A stretch of DNA of 64,000 bases, from contig JAUXMZ010000003.1 in the NCBI GenBank assembly GCA_030683105.1, forward strand, positions 1 to 64,000, given 5' to 3'. Shown here piece by piece: positions 26,213 through 36,498 of the stretch. Made by a program: the position numbers and the translations under genes. This DNA is from Burkholderiales bacterium. Lineage in GTDB: Bacteria; Pseudomonadota; Gammaproteobacteria; Burkholderiales; SG8-41. The notes under the pieces were generated by a model, which saw only the letters and a list, made by a program, of their open reading frames with translations, ran no database searches and had not been told where the DNA came from. The first letter of the stretch is position 1. Each line of letters opens with the position of its first letter.

Positions 26213-27061
26213 ATGAAAGCATTGAGTGTGGCGCGTCGGTCGTTGCTGGCGCTGGGGTTGTCCCTGATTGCCGCCAGCGTTTTTGCGCAGGCGCAACCGG
26301 CGAAAAACGAATACGAGCCGCAGGTCGGCCAGGAAGGCAAGGACGTGGTCTGGGTGCCGACGCCGCAAACCCTGGTCGACAGGATGCTCGACATGGCGAA
26401 AGCCACGCCCCAGGACCACCTGATCGATCTGGGCTCGGGCGATGGCCGCACCGTGATTACCGCCGCCAAGCGCGGCATACGGGCGATCGGCATCGAGTAC
26501 AACCCGGACATGGTCGAGTTGTCCAAACGCAATGCCGCCAAGGAAGGCGTGAGCGACAAGGCGACCTTCATGAAAGCCGATCTGTTCGAGAGCGATTTTT
26601 CCAAGGCCACGGTGATCACCATGTTCCTGCTGCCCGACATCAACCTCAAGCTGCGGCCGAAAATTCTCGATCTCAGGCCCGGCACCCGCATCGTGTCGAA
26701 CACCTTCACCATGGGGGAATGGAAATCCGACCAGACGATATCGTCGGACAAGGAGTGCACGTCGTATTGCACGGCTTACCTGTGGATCGTGCCGGCAAAG
26801 GTCGAAGGCAGCTGGCGGCTGGCGCAGGGCGAACTCACGCTCAAGCAGGAATTCCAGATGGTCTATGGCGCGCTCAAATCCGGGACCGGCAGCACCACGA
26901 TCATGAACGGCAAGCTCAATGGCGACCACATAGCCTTCACGCTCGGCGGCGCCCACTACACCGGCCGTGTCAGCGGCAACGCCATGGAAGGCAGCGTCAA
27001 GACCGGATCGAACGCGGCCAGATGGAGTGCGACCCGCGACGGCAAGGTAGCGGGGAAGTAG
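26213..27061 (+). CDS. Class I SAM-methyltransferase domain protein with signal peptide
   Basis: A 282-residue protein. ATG 26213 gives a textbook signal peptide (MKALSVARRSLLALGLSLI ... VFAQAQ). Residues ~45-170 form a Rossmann methyltransferase: motif I DLGSGDGRTV, acidic end of beta-2 IGIEYNP, and beta-4 FLLPDINLKL. Residues ~190-282 are a beta-rich domain with a repeated Gly-containing pattern. SAM is not expected in the periplasm, so either the leader is a membrane anchor or the protein does something else. It starts 92 bp after the ABC exporter gene. Confidence 0.82.
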   Translation: MKALSVARRSLLALGLSLIAASVFAQAQPAKNEYEPQVGQEGKDVVWVPTPQTLVDRMLDMAKATPQDHLIDLGSGDGRTVITAAKRGIRAIGIEYNPDMVELSKRNAAKEGVSDKATFMKADLFESDFSKATVITMFLLPDINLKLRPKILDLRPGTRIVSNTFTMGEWKSDQTISSDKECTSYCTAYLWIVPAKVEGSWRLAQGELTLKQEFQMVYGALKSGTGSTTIMNGKLNGDHIAFTLGGAHYTGRVSGNAMEGSVKTGSNAARWSATRDGKVAGK

Positions 27062-27137
27062 CGCCGGAAAATTGCGCCGGCGCGGGGCTTGGTTTCGAGA
27101 GACGCTTTATAAGAATATAATAAAAAACATGGATGAT

Positions 27138-27161
27138 GATCCAGCCCATCCGGGCTGGATC
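27138..27161. terminator. Perfect hairpin after the methyltransferase gene
   Basis: GATCCAGCCC and GGGCTGGATC pair over 10 bp around a four-base loop. No T-tract follows on the plus strand; an A-rich stretch upstream (AATAATAAAAAACAT) would supply a U-tract only to minus-strand transcripts. Function as a terminator or as a 5' structure of the next gene is uncertain. Confidence 0.5.
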
Positions 27162-27205
27162 GGGCGTGATACAGTTTTCCCGGGCATAACAAAGAGGGTG
27201 ACGTC

Positions 27206-28189
27206 ATGCGTATCGTTTCGAGAGTTGTACTCGCATCCGCTCTGATTACATTCTGTCTCGGCGCGCCGGTTGGCGCCGCTCAACCCGATGCAGCTTATCC
27301 TGTCAAGCCGATCCGGCTCATCATTGCCAATACCACCGGCACCTCCGTCGATACGTTAAGCCGCATACTCGCCGTCAGAATGGGCGATGCCCTGGGGCAG
27401 CAAATGGTGACGGACAACCGCGGGGGTGCTGGCGGCACCATAGGCGCCGAGCTTGCCGCCCACGCCACCCCCGACGGCTATACGCTGCTGCTGACCTCCA
27501 CCGGCGTGCAGGTGATTTCCCCTCAGTTATACAAAAAACTCGGTTACCACCCGGTCAGGGATTTCGCGCCGATCTCGCAGTTCGCGGTCACGCAGAACGT
27601 GCTGGTGGTGAATCCGACGCTGCCCATCCGCAGCGTGCAGGATCTGCTGAGCCAGGCCCGGGCGCAACCCGGCAAGCTCAACATGGCGAATGCCGGCTCG
27701 GGTTTTCAGAGCCATCTTGCCGGCGTGCTGTTCACGCACATGGCGAAAATAGACGTGTTGCACGTGCCGTACAAAGGCGGCGCATCGCTCACCGCGGTGA
27801 TCGCCAATGAAGCGCAGTTCACGATTGCACCCGGGCCTGCGCTGATGGGGCATGTGCGGGGAGGGCGGCTGCGCGCGCTCGCGACCGGCGGCGAGAAGCG
27901 CTCGATACTCACGCCCGAACTGCCCACCATCACCGAGGCGGGCGTGCCCGGTTTCGTCTCGACCGGCTGGGCCGGCCTGATGGCGCCGCGCAAAACGCCC
28001 AAGCCGATACTCGACAAATTGCATGCCACTCTGCTCAAAGTGATCGCCAATCCCGTGACGCGCGAACTGCTCGAGCGCCAGGGCGGCGAGCCGGTGACCT
28101 CGACGCCGGCGGAGTTTGCGGCGTTCATCGCCAAGGAACACGATCGCTTCAGCAGCGCGATCAAGATCGCCAAGCTCGATGTGCAATGA
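27206..28189 (+). CDS. Bug-family periplasmic solute-binding receptor (TTT)
   Basis: A 327-residue receptor with a signal peptide to about residue 26 (VGAAQPDA). Family motifs are YPVKPIRLIIANTTG, DNRGGAGG, VLHVPYKGG and GWAGLMAP. In the first motif the usual GG after the strand is replaced by NTTGTS, so the carboxylate pocket may differ from the other four receptors in this window. Monocistronic; preceded by AAGAGGGTGACGTC. Confidence 0.93.
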   Translation: MRIVSRVVLASALITFCLGAPVGAAQPDAAYPVKPIRLIIANTTGTSVDTLSRILAVRMGDALGQQMVTDNRGGAGGTIGAELAAHATPDGYTLLLTSTGVQVISPQLYKKLGYHPVRDFAPISQFAVTQNVLVVNPTLPIRSVQDLLSQARAQPGKLNMANAGSGFQSHLAGVLFTHMAKIDVLHVPYKGGASLTAVIANEAQFTIAPGPALMGHVRGGRLRALATGGEKRSILTPELPTITEAGVPGFVSTGWAGLMAPRKTPKPILDKLHATLLKVIANPVTRELLERQGGEPVTSTPAEFAAFIAKEHDRFSSAIKIAKLDVQ

Positions 28190-28198
28190 TTTTTGTTG

Positions 28199-28432
28199 GA
28201 GCTTGTAACAAAATAAAATCAATTAGCCGCCGATGAACGCCGATGAACGCCGATGAACGCCGATGAAAATCTAAAACTTCAAGTTGCAAGTACAGGGAGC
28301 AATATCATAGGCCGTTGTTTTTGTTTATTTATATTTTCCGCTGGTGGTGCAAGATTTTTTACGTTGGTTCGATCGGCGTTCATCGGCGTCTATCGGCGGT
28401 TTCATCTGTCTTGGTTTTTTTGAAATACGTTC
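28199..28432. repeat. Inverted-arm repeat with 10-base units
   Basis: The left arm has four copies of GCCGATGAAC (last one GCCGATGAAA) from about 28231. The right arm at 28371-28400 is the inverse form (ATCGGCGTTC, ATCGGCGTCT, ATCGGCGG). The first ~30 bases match 14479 and the last 36 bases match 106-141, so this ~235-bp unit is a dispersed element with definable ends. Nothing coding is seen inside. Confidence 0.7.
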
Positions 28433-28460
28433 TTAGCGCAGTGCACCCCTGGAGAACCCG

Positions 28461-29828
28461 ATGTCCGATACCGTGAAATACCTGCTCGACGAGACCCGCA
28501 TCCCGAAGTTCTGGTACAACATTGCGGCCGACCTGCCGTCGCCGCCGCCGCCGGTGCTGCATCCCGGGACGATGCAGCCGGTGGGGCCGGCGGATCTGGC
28601 ACCGCTGTTTCCGATGGCCCTGATCGAGCAGGAGGTGAGCACCGAGCGCGAAATCATGATTCCCGGTCCGGTGCGCGATATCTACCGCCAGTGGCGGCCG
28701 TCGCCGCTTTTCCGCGCGCGGCGCCTTGAAAAAGCGCTCGACACTCCGGCGCGCATTTACTACAAGTATGAAGGCGTGAGCCCGGCCGGTTCGCACAAGC
28801 CGAATACCGCGGTGGCGCAGGCGTTTTATAACAGGGAGGCCGGGATCAAGCGCATCGCCACCGAAACCGGCGCCGGCCAGTGGGGGTCATCGCTGGCGTT
28901 TGCGGGCGCGCTGTTCGGCATCGAGGTCGACGTCTACATGGTGCGCGTCTCATACGACCAGAAACCGTACCGCCGCGCGCTGATGGAAACCTACGGCGCG
29001 CGCTGCGTGGCTTCGCCCTCCACTGAAACCCATGCCGGCCGCGCGATACTGGAGAAGAATCCCAGACATCCGGGCAGCCTGGGTATTGCGATCTCTGAGG
29101 CGGTCGAAATTGCAGCCAGCCGCGACGACACCAATTACGCGCTGGGCTCGGTGCTCAACCACGTGCTGCTGCACCAGACGGTGATCGGACAGGAGGCCAT
29201 CGCCCAGTTCGACATGGCCAACGATTATCCTGACGTCATCGTCGGCTGCACCGGCGGCGGCTCCAATTTCGCCGGCATCGCCTTCCCGTTTCTCGGCGCG
29301 CAGCTGCGCGGCGGCAAGAAAGTTCGCTTTGTCGCGGTCGAGCCCGCGGCGTGCCCCAGCCTGACGCGCGGCAAGTACGCGTATGACTTCGGCGATACCG
29401 CGCACCTGACGCCGCTGACCAAAATGCACACCCTGGGTTCGACTTTCACCCCGCCCGGGTTCCACGCCGGGGGGCTGCGCTATCACGGCATGGCGCCGCT
29501 GGTCAGCCATATCAAGGAGCTGGGGCTGATCGAAGCGGTGGCTTATCATCAGATCCAGTGTTTCGAGGCCGGCGTGCAGTTCGCGCGCGCCGAAGGCATA
29601 TTGCCCGCGCCGGAAGCCAATCATGCGGTGCGCGGTGCGATCGACGAAGCCCTGAAATGCAAGAGGGAAGGCGTCTCCCGCTCTATCCTGTTCAACCTGT
29701 GCGGCCACGGCCATTTCGACATGCAGGCGTACATCGATTATTTCGGGGGCAAGCTGACTGATCAGACTTATGACGAATCCGAACTCGCGATGGCGCTTGC
29801 CGGACTGCCTTCGGTAAAAGCGGCTTAG
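28461..29828 (+). CDS. TrpB-like (TrpB2 type) PLP-dependent enzyme
   Basis: A 455-residue fold-type II PLP enzyme. The PLP lysine is K113 in [11 protein letters not shown], followed by [10 protein letters not shown]; the phosphate-binding loop is GCTGGGSN. The long N-terminal extension with PMALIEQE is typical of TrpB2. It would join indole or a related nucleophile to serine or phosphoserine. There is no trpA beside it, and the context (Bug receptor, GDH) is not a trp operon, so it may salvage indole or serve another pathway. Confidence 0.88.
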   Translation: MSDTVKYLLDETRIPKFWYNIAADLPSPPPPVLHPGTMQPVGPADLAPLFPMALIEQEVSTEREIMIPGPVRDIYRQWRPSPLFRARRLEKALDTPARIYYKYEGVSPAGSHKPNTAVAQAFYNREAGIKRIATETGAGQWGSSLAFAGALFGIEVDVYMVRVSYDQKPYRRALMETYGARCVASPSTETHAGRAILEKNPRHPGSLGIAISEAVEIAASRDDTNYALGSVLNHVLLHQTVIGQEAIAQFDMANDYPDVIVGCTGGGSNFAGIAFPFLGAQLRGGKKVRFVAVEPAACPSLTRGKYAYDFGDTAHLTPLTKMHTLGSTFTPPGFHAGGLRYHGMAPLVSHIKELGLIEAVAYHQIQCFEAGVQFARAEGILPAPEANHAVRGAIDEALKCKREGVSRSILFNLCGHGHFDMQAYIDYFGGKLTDQTYDESELAMALAGLPSVKAA

Positions 29829-29926
29829 CGCGGAAATTTGCATCGCGGAACGAGTTCGCATCCGTCGCCAGCGTAATTCGATGGGCTCGTGCTACCCTTG
29901 TTGAAGATGCTTGATGAGGGCTGCAC

Positions 29927-32900
29927 ATGGAGGACATTGTGAGGAAGGATGAACGGCATGATCCCGCCGACACGCTCCAGGGCGTAATCGGTCTCATCCG
30001 GACCCGGCTTCCGCGCGAGCGCCGCGCCGAAGCCGAGCGTCTCGTCACGCAGTATTACGCGCAAGTCGATCCCGAGGACCTTGCCGAGCGTTCTCCGGAA
30101 GATCTCTACGGCGCTGCGCTGTCGCACCTGGCTTTTGCGCGCAAGCGGGAGCCGGGCAAATCGCGCATACGCGCGATAAACCCGGGGGTCGACGAGCACG
30201 GCTGGCAGTCGGCGCATACGGTGGTCGAGATCGTCAACGACGACATGCCGTTTCTCGTCGATTCCATCACCATGGCGGTCAACCGGCGCGGACTGACGCT
30301 GCACCTTCTGGTCCACCCGGTGCTGCGCGTGACGCGCAGCACCGGCGGCGAACTGATCACCCTGCACGAGCCCGGATCGAGCGAGGGCACGCCGGAGTCG
30401 TTCATGCACGTCGAGGTCGACCGCGTCGCCGATGCCGCCGACCTCGAGACGCTGTGCGCGGAGCTGGCTGATGCGCTTGCCGACGTGCAAGTCGCCTGCG
30501 CGGACTGGCGGAAAATGAAGGCGAAACTCGAGGAGGCGCTCGCGGAAATCGAGCGCCGCCCGCCGCCCATCGCACCCGCGGATGTCGCCGAGGCCGTGGC
30601 GTTTCTTAACTGGCTTGGCGAAAATCACTACACTTTCATCGGCTATCGCTGCCATGACCTGGTGGCGGTGGAGGGCGGCGAGGCGCTGCGCCCGGTGCCG
30701 GAATCGGGCCTCGGCGTGCTGCGCGACGCGCGCGACACGGCGCAATCCGCGAGTTTTGCCGCGCTGCCGCCCGCGGTCCGCGCGCTGGCGCGCGAGCCGA
30801 GGCTGCTCATTATCACCAAGTCGAATTCGCGCTCGAGCGTGCACCGCCCGGGTTATCTCGACTACGTCGGCGTGCAGCGTTTCGATGCGTCCGGCGCCGT
30901 ATGCGGCGAGCACCGCTTCCTCGGGCTGTTTACCTCGACGGCGTACATGGCCGCGCCGGGGGAGATCCCGCTCTTGCGGCGCAAGGTGGCTGAAGTCATC
31001 AAGCGTGCCGGACTGGCGCCGGCGAGTCATGCGGGCAAGGCGCTGCATAACGTGCTTGCCACTTATCCACGGGATGAGTTGTTCCAGATCTCCACCGACG
31101 AGCTGCTGCAAACGGCGACGCGGATTCTGCAGTTGGGCGAGCGCCAGCGGTTCCGCCTGTTCATGCGGCGCGACCTTTACCAGCGGTTCGTTTCCTGTCT
31201 GATCTACGTGCCGCGCGAAAATTTCGGCACCGAGGTTCGCCTGCGCTGGCAGCAGATCCTGACCGAGGCGCTGCGGGGCATTTCCACGGACTATAACGTG
31301 TTCGTATCCGAGTCGGTGCTGACGCGGGTCCTGATCACGGTGCGCACCCAGCCTGGCGGCATTCCGGAATACGACGAGGATGCGCTCGAGGCGCGCCTGG
31401 CCGCCGCCGCGCGCCGCTGGGAGGACGATCTGAACGCTGCGCTGATCGATGCCGTGGGCGAGTCGCGCGGGAACCAGCTCTACCGAATCTACGGGGCCGC
31501 GTTTCCGGCGGGCTATCGAGAAGATCATGCGGCGCGCAGCGCGGTGCCCGATATAGAGATGATGGCGCGGCTGAGTCCGGCCCATCCGATCGGCATGTCG
31601 CTCTACCAGCCGCTCGAAGCCGCACCCGGCATCGTGCGCTTCAAGCTGTTCCATGTCGGGAGCGCCGTGCCGCTGTCCGATGCATTGCCGATGATCGAGC
31701 ACATGGGGCTGCGCGTGCTCGATGAGCAGCCGCACAAGATCGAGCCCGCGGGCAGCGAGCCCGTCTGGCGGGACGACTTCGGCTTGCAGCCGGTCGGCGG
31801 CGTCGAAGTCGACATCGACGCGGTACAGGAGATATTCGAGGACGCGTTCGGGCGCCTGTTCCGCGGCGAAATTGAGAACGACGACCTCAACCGCCTGGTG
31901 CTCGCCGCGCGGCTCGATGCGGGCGAAGTCGTGGTGCTGCGCACCTATACCAAATATCTGCGGCAGATCGGATTCGCGCTTCCCCAGCGCTTCGTCGAAG
32001 TAACGCTGGCCAAGCATGCGCCGGTAGCGGGGATGCTGGTGAGGTTGTTCGACCTGCGCATGCATCCCGCGAAGCATGACGATGAGGCCGCAGCCCGCCA
32101 GGCGGCCGCGATCGAGCAGGCGCTGGACCAGGTCGAGAACCTCAACGAGGACCGCGTGCTGCGCCAGTTCCTCGCGCTTATCCTGGCAACGCTGCGCACC
32201 AACCGCTGGCGCGTCGATGCGGCGGGACAGCCGCGCAGTTTCCTGTCAGTCAAGTTCGATCCGGCCAAGGTCCCGGGGTTGCCCGAACCGAAACCGATGT
32301 TCGAGATATTCGTCTATTCGCCGCGCTTCGAAGGCGTGCACTTGCGCGGCGGCAAAGTGGCGCGCGGCGGATTGCGCTGGTCGGACCGGCCCGAAGACTT
32401 TCGCACCGAGATCCTGGGGCTGGTCAAGGCGCAGATGGTGAAAAACACGGTGATCGTCCCGGTAGGCTCCAAGGGCGGCTTCGTGCTCAAGCGCGCGCCC
32501 GCGCCGAATGATCGCGACGCCTTTCTCAAGGAAGGCGTGGCGTGTTACCAGGATTACCTGCGCGGCCTGCTCGATCTGACCGACAACCTGGTCGGGACCA
32601 CCGTGGTGCCGCCGCCGGATGTGCGCCGTCACGATCCGGACGATCCGTACCTGGTGGTGGCTGCGGACAAGGGCACCGCGACATTCTCGGATTACGCAAA
32701 CGGCATTGCGAAGGAATATGGATACTGGCTGGCCGACGCGTTCGCATCGGGCGGCTCGGCCGGCTACGATCACAAAAAAATGGGCATCACCGCCCGCGGC
32801 GCTTGGGAATCGGTGAAGCGCCATTTCCGCGAAATGGGCGTCGACACGCAGACGACGGATTTCAGCGTCGTCGGCATCGGCGACATGTCGGGCGACGTCT

Positions 32901-34777
32901 TCGGCAACGGCATGCTGCTGTCGCGCCATATCAAATTGGTGGCCGCATTCGACCATCGCCACGTGTTCCTCGATCCCGATCCCGACCCGGAAGCGTCGTT
33001 CAGGGAGCGCGAACGGCTGTTTGCGCTGCCGCGATCTTCGTGGGCCGATTACGACGCGAACCTGATCTCGAAGGGCGGCGGCCTGTTTCCGCGCACGGCC
33101 AAGTCGATCGCGGTTACGCCCGAAGTCAGGCGGGTGCTCGGCATCCAGGCCAAAGCGCTGCCGCCGAACGAGCTCATTTCCGCCATTTTGCGCGCGCCGG
33201 TCGACCTGCTCTACAACGGCGGCATCGGCACCTACGTCAAGGCGGCCAAAGAGTCGCACGCCGATGCGGGCGACCGCGCCAGCGACGGCGTGCGGGTGAA
33301 TGGCGCGGAGTTGCGCTGCAAGGTGGTGGCCGAAGGCGGCAATCTTGGGTTTACCCAGCGCGGCCGGATCGAATACGCGCTGTCGGGGTGCGGCGGCACA
33401 GGCGGCCGCATCAATACCGATGCGATCGACAACTCGGCGGGGGTGGGCACCTCGGACCAGGAGGTGAACATCAAGATTCTGCTCGGGCTGGTGGTGGCCG
33501 AGGGCGAGCTTACCGAGAAACAGCGCAACAAGCTGCTCACCGAAATGACCGATGACGTTGCGGCCCACGTGTTGCGCGACAACTACTTCCAGACCCAATC
33601 GCTGTCGATCGCCGGGCGCATGGGCGTGAGGCTGATCGACGCGCAGGCGCGCTTCATCCGCTTTCTCGAGCGTGCCGGGCGGCTTAACCGCGCGATCGAG
33701 TTCCTGCCCACCGACGAGGAAATCGCCGAGCGCAAGGCGCAAAAGAAAGGGCTCACCGGACCCGAACTTGCGGTGCTGCTCGCCTATTCCAAAATCTGGC
33801 TGCACGAAGCTTTGCTCGCCTCCAGTCTTCCCGATTACGCGTGGGTCGGGACTGCGCTCGAACGCTACTTCCCCGCCGCGCTGCGCAGCCGCTACGCCGC
33901 ATTCATGCCGAAGCATCCGCTGCGGCGGGAGATCATTTCCACCCACGTGGTGAACAGCATGGTCAACCGCGTCGGCGCCACCTTCGTGCACAGCCTGATG
34001 GAAGCGACCGGCGCCCAGGCGCATGAAGTGGTGCGCGCCTATCTCTTGCAGCGTGAGATATTCGATTTTGTGACGATCTGGCGCGAGATCGAGGCGCTGG
34101 ACAATCATATTCCAGACAAGCTTCAGGCGGACATGCTGATCGAGTCGGGACGGCTGTCCGTTCGCGCGACGACGTGGTTCCTGCGCTCGCAGCACAACGC
34201 GGCGGATATGGCCGTAACCATCGCGCACTTTGCGCCCTGTGTCCAAACGCTGCGCGAGGCCCTGCCGCAGCTGCTCGATGGCAAAGCCGGGATCCCGCTC
34301 GGGGAGCGCGCCGCCGGCTATGTGGCCGGAGGCGTGCCTGAAGCGCTGGCGCATCGCGTCGTCGCCTGCGACACGCTGTTTGCGGCGCTGGATATCGTGG
34401 ACATCTCGACAGCGAGCGAGCGGGCCGTCGGCACGGTGGCGGGCGTTTACTTCGGGCTGGCCACGGTGCTCGATCTGCCGTGGCTGCGTAACCGGATCGG
34501 GTTGCTCGCGGCCGACGGACATTGGCAGACGCTGTCGAAGCAGGCGATGCGCGATGATCTGACGGCGCTGCAGCGCACGCTCTCGGGCCAGGTGCTGGCC
34601 AGCGGCGGCGCGGACGACGCGCCCGCAGACTTGATTGCGGCATGGCAGTCGGTGAATGCGGCGCCGCTGGAGCGCGCGACGCGGCTGCTCGGCGAGCTGC
34701 GCGCAGTGCCCGCGCCGGACCAGGCCATGCTCTCGGTCGCGTTGCGCGAGCTGCGCAATCTCGCCCAGTGCGCCTGA
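29927..34777 (+). CDS. gdhB: NAD-specific glutamate dehydrogenase, large (~180 kDa) type
   Basis: A 1,616-residue GDH of the large bacterial class. The N-terminal ~700 residues hold ACT-like regulatory segments (e.g. NDDMPFLVDSITMAVNRRGL). The catalytic GDH core lies at ~780-1250, with GGLRWSDRPEDFRTEILGL, PVGSKGGFV, NGGIGTYVK and VVAEGGNLG. The C-terminal helical extension completes the class. It deaminates glutamate to 2-oxoglutarate with NAD in the cytosol, usually for amino-acid catabolism. It appears complete, with no frameshift, and is monocistronic. Confidence 0.95.
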   Translation: MEDIVRKDERHDPADTLQGVIGLIRTRLPRERRAEAERLVTQYYAQVDPEDLAERSPEDLYGAALSHLAFARKREPGKSRIRAINPGVDEHGWQSAHTVVEIVNDDMPFLVDSITMAVNRRGLTLHLLVHPVLRVTRSTGGELITLHEPGSSEGTPESFMHVEVDRVADAADLETLCAELADALADVQVACADWRKMKAKLEEALAEIERRPPPIAPADVAEAVAFLNWLGENHYTFIGYRCHDLVAVEGGEALRPVPESGLGVLRDARDTAQSASFAALPPAVRALAREPRLLIITKSNSRSSVHRPGYLDYVGVQRFDASGAVCGEHRFLGLFTSTAYMAAPGEIPLLRRKVAEVIKRAGLAPASHAGKALHNVLATYPRDELFQISTDELLQTATRILQLGERQRFRLFMRRDLYQRFVSCLIYVPRENFGTEVRLRWQQILTEALRGISTDYNVFVSESVLTRVLITVRTQPGGIPEYDEDALEARLAAAARRWEDDLNAALIDAVGESRGNQLYRIYGAAFPAGYREDHAARSAVPDIEMMARLSPAHPIGMSLYQPLEAAPGIVRFKLFHVGSAVPLSDALPMIEHMGLRVLDEQPHKIEPAGSEPVWRDDFGLQPVGGVEVDIDAVQEIFEDAFGRLFRGEIENDDLNRLVLAARLDAGEVVVLRTYTKYLRQIGFALPQRFVEVTLAKHAPVAGMLVRLFDLRMHPAKHDDEAAARQAAAIEQALDQVENLNEDRVLRQFLALILATLRTNRWRVDAAGQPRSFLSVKFDPAKVPGLPEPKPMFEIFVYSPRFEGVHLRGGKVARGGLRWSDRPEDFRTEILGLVKAQMVKNTVIVPVGSKGGFVLKRAPAPNDRDAFLKEGVACYQDYLRGLLDLTDNLVGTTVVPPPDVRRHDPDDPYLVVAADKGTATFSDYANGIAKEYGYWLADAFASGGSAGYDHKKMGITARGAWESVKRHFREMGVDTQTTDFSVVGIGDMSGDVFGNGMLLSRHIKLVAAFDHRHVFLDPDPDPEASFRERERLFALPRSSWADYDANLISKGGGLFPRTAKSIAVTPEVRRVLGIQAKALPPNELISAILRAPVDLLYNGGIGTYVKAAKESHADAGDRASDGVRVNGAELRCKVVAEGGNLGFTQRGRIEYALSGCGGTGGRINTDAIDNSAGVGTSDQEVNIKILLGLVVAEGELTEKQRNKLLTEMTDDVAAHVLRDNYFQTQSLSIAGRMGVRLIDAQARFIRFLERAGRLNRAIEFLPTDEEIAERKAQKKGLTGPELAVLLAYSKIWLHEALLASSLPDYAWVGTALERYFPAALRSRYAAFMPKHPLRREIISTHVVNSMVNRVGATFVHSLMEATGAQAHEVVRAYLLQREIFDFVTIWREIEALDNHIPDKLQADMLIESGRLSVRATTWFLRSQHNAADMAVTIAHFAPCVQTLREALPQLLDGKAGIPLGERAAGYVAGGVPEALAHRVVACDTLFAALDIVDISTASERAVGTVAGVYFGLATVLDLPWLRNRIGLLAADGHWQTLSKQAMRDDLTALQRTLSGQVLASGGADDAPADLIAAWQSVNAAPLERATRLLGELRAVPAPDQAMLSVALRELRNLAQCA

Positions 34778-34860
34778 CGATATCCGCCGAATCGGGTTAG
34801 AATGCCTCGCCCGCAGCGTACTGCGGCGCGCCCCATCTACTCAGGAACGGATTCATATTC

Positions 34861-36498
34861 ATGGCGAATTCCAAACGCGATTATCCCGATCTGCACGAAC
34901 ACCTGAAAGAGCTGGATAAGCAGGGGCTGTTGCTCACCATAGACCGGCCGATCGACAAGGATGCCGAGATGCACCCGCTGGTGCGCTGGCAGTATGTGGG
35001 GGGCATCGCCGAGCACGAACGCAAGGCCTTCCTCTTCACCAACGTCGTCGACGGGCTCGGCCGCAAATACAAATTTCCGGTGGTGGTCGGGGCGTTCGCC
35101 GGCAACCGGGCGATTTACGGCGTCGGCATGCGCTCGCCGATAGAGGACATCCAGACGCGGTGGGACAAGGCGATCGCCAATCCGGTTGCCCCGCGCATCG
35201 TCGACAAGGCAGCGTGCCAGGAGGTCGTGATCGAAGGCGCGGCGCTGCAAGGCGAGGGCAACGGGCTGGACAGCCTGCCGATCCCAGTCTCGACACCGGG
35301 TTTCGACAGCGCGCCCACGCTCACCGCGACCAACGTGATCACCAAGGATCCCGAGACCGGCATCCAGAATCACGGCACCTACCGCGCCGCGCTCAAGGCG
35401 AACGACCGGCTGGTCGTGCGCATGGCGACCCGCGTCGGGGGAGCGGGTGGTTACCGGCATTACCTGAAGCACCAAAAACGCGGCGACAAGTTCATGCCGT
35501 GCGCCATCGTCCTGGGCGCCCCGCCGTGCGTCGCGTTCGTGGCGCCGATGAAACTGCCGATCGATCTCGATGAAATCGGCGTGGCGGGCGGGGTCGCGGG
35601 CGGCCCGATCAACATGGTGCGCGCCAAAACCGTGGACCTCATGGTGCCGGCCGAAGCCGAAATCGTGATCGAGGGGCTGATCGACACCGAATTGCTCGAG
35701 CCGGAAGGCCCGTTCGGGGAGTCGCACGGCCACGTCGCGCTCGAGGAATTCAACATGCCGATGCGGGTCACGGCGATCACTCACCGCAAGAACGCGATCG
35801 TCGCCTCCTACATCAGCCAGGTCACGCCCAGCGAATCGAGCACCATCAAGCGCGTGTCGTACGAGCCGATGTTCCTCACCCACCTGCGCAACACGCTGGG
35901 CATCCGCGGCGTCAAACGCGTGACGCTGCACGAACGCATGACGGCGCTGCGGCGCATCGCCATCGTCACGGTGGAGAAAGGCACGCCGCGCACCGAAGTG
36001 TGGCGCGCGCTCGCGGGCGCGACTTCGTTCAAAGCCGATTGCGGCAAGATCTGCATCGCGGTGAGCGAGGACATCGATCCCGAAAATTCCGATTCCATTT
36101 TCTGGGCGCTCGCGTTTCGCATGAACCCCGCGACCGACCTGCAGGTGCTCGAGCATCGCAGCAAAGGCCACGGTCCGGAGCGCGAGCACGAGAACCAGCA
36201 GGAAGACGCCACGCTGCTGATGGATGCCACCATGAAAGAGGACCTGCCGCCGCTCGCCCTGCCCAGGCAGGAATACATGGAGCGCGCGAAACAGGTCTGG
36301 GAGGAACTCGGTTTGCCCAAACTGCGGCCGCAGTCGCCGTGGTTCGGTTCCGAACTCGGCGACTGGCTGCCGCAGTGGGAAGCGGCCGCGAAGCGCGCGG
36401 CCGAGGGGCGCTATCTCGAAAACGGGCTGGCCAGCGCCAGGCTGCAGCGCGCGGGCCTCAAACCGGAGACCAGCTACCGGCCCGATGAACAGCCGTGA
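34861..36498 (+). CDS. UbiD-family prenylated-FMN decarboxylase
   Basis: A 545-residue UbiD-type enzyme. The N-terminus DYPDLHEHLKELDKQG, the prFMN/metal region around NHGTYRAAL, and the acidic catalytic segment LEPEGPFGESHGHV match the family. It would reversibly decarboxylate an aromatic or unsaturated acid with prenylated FMN, supplied by a UbiX not encoded here. At 545 residues it is longer than E. coli UbiD (~497), with extra sequence at the C-terminus (GRYLENGLASARL). The GST downstream is separated by a repeat array and may not be co-transcribed. Confidence 0.9.
   Translation: MANSKRDYPDLHEHLKELDKQGLLLTIDRPIDKDAEMHPLVRWQYVGGIAEHERKAFLFTNVVDGLGRKYKFPVVVGAFAGNRAIYGVGMRSPIEDIQTRWDKAIANPVAPRIVDKAACQEVVIEGAALQGEGNGLDSLPIPVSTPGFDSAPTLTATNVITKDPETGIQNHGTYRAALKANDRLVVRMATRVGGAGGYRHYLKHQKRGDKFMPCAIVLGAPPCVAFVAPMKLPIDLDEIGVAGGVAGGPINMVRAKTVDLMVPAEAEIVIEGLIDTELLEPEGPFGESHGHVALEEFNMPMRVTAITHRKNAIVASYISQVTPSESSTIKRVSYEPMFLTHLRNTLGIRGVKRVTLHERMTALRRIAIVTVEKGTPRTEVWRALAGATSFKADCGKICIAVSEDIDPENSDSIFWALAFRMNPATDLQVLEHRSKGHGPEREHENQQEDATLLMDATMKEDLPPLALPRQEYMERAKQVWEELGLPKLRPQSPWFGSELGDWLPQWEAAAKRAAEGRYLENGLASARLQRAGLKPETSYRPDEQP

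Noticed and set aside
28231-28270. Iteron-like origin of replication made of GCCGATGAAC units
   Set aside because: The units are mirrored by an inverted arm 130 bp away and no rep or dnaA gene is near. The element recurs in part at the left edge of the window.
29825-32077. A 750-codon open frame on the minus strand
   Set aside because: It lies antisense to the NAD-glutamate dehydrogenase gene, whose protein is clearly recognisable. High GC content creates long antisense frames. The same applies to 32246-34522, 34837-36189, 9657-11447, 17654-19582 and 51429-52727.
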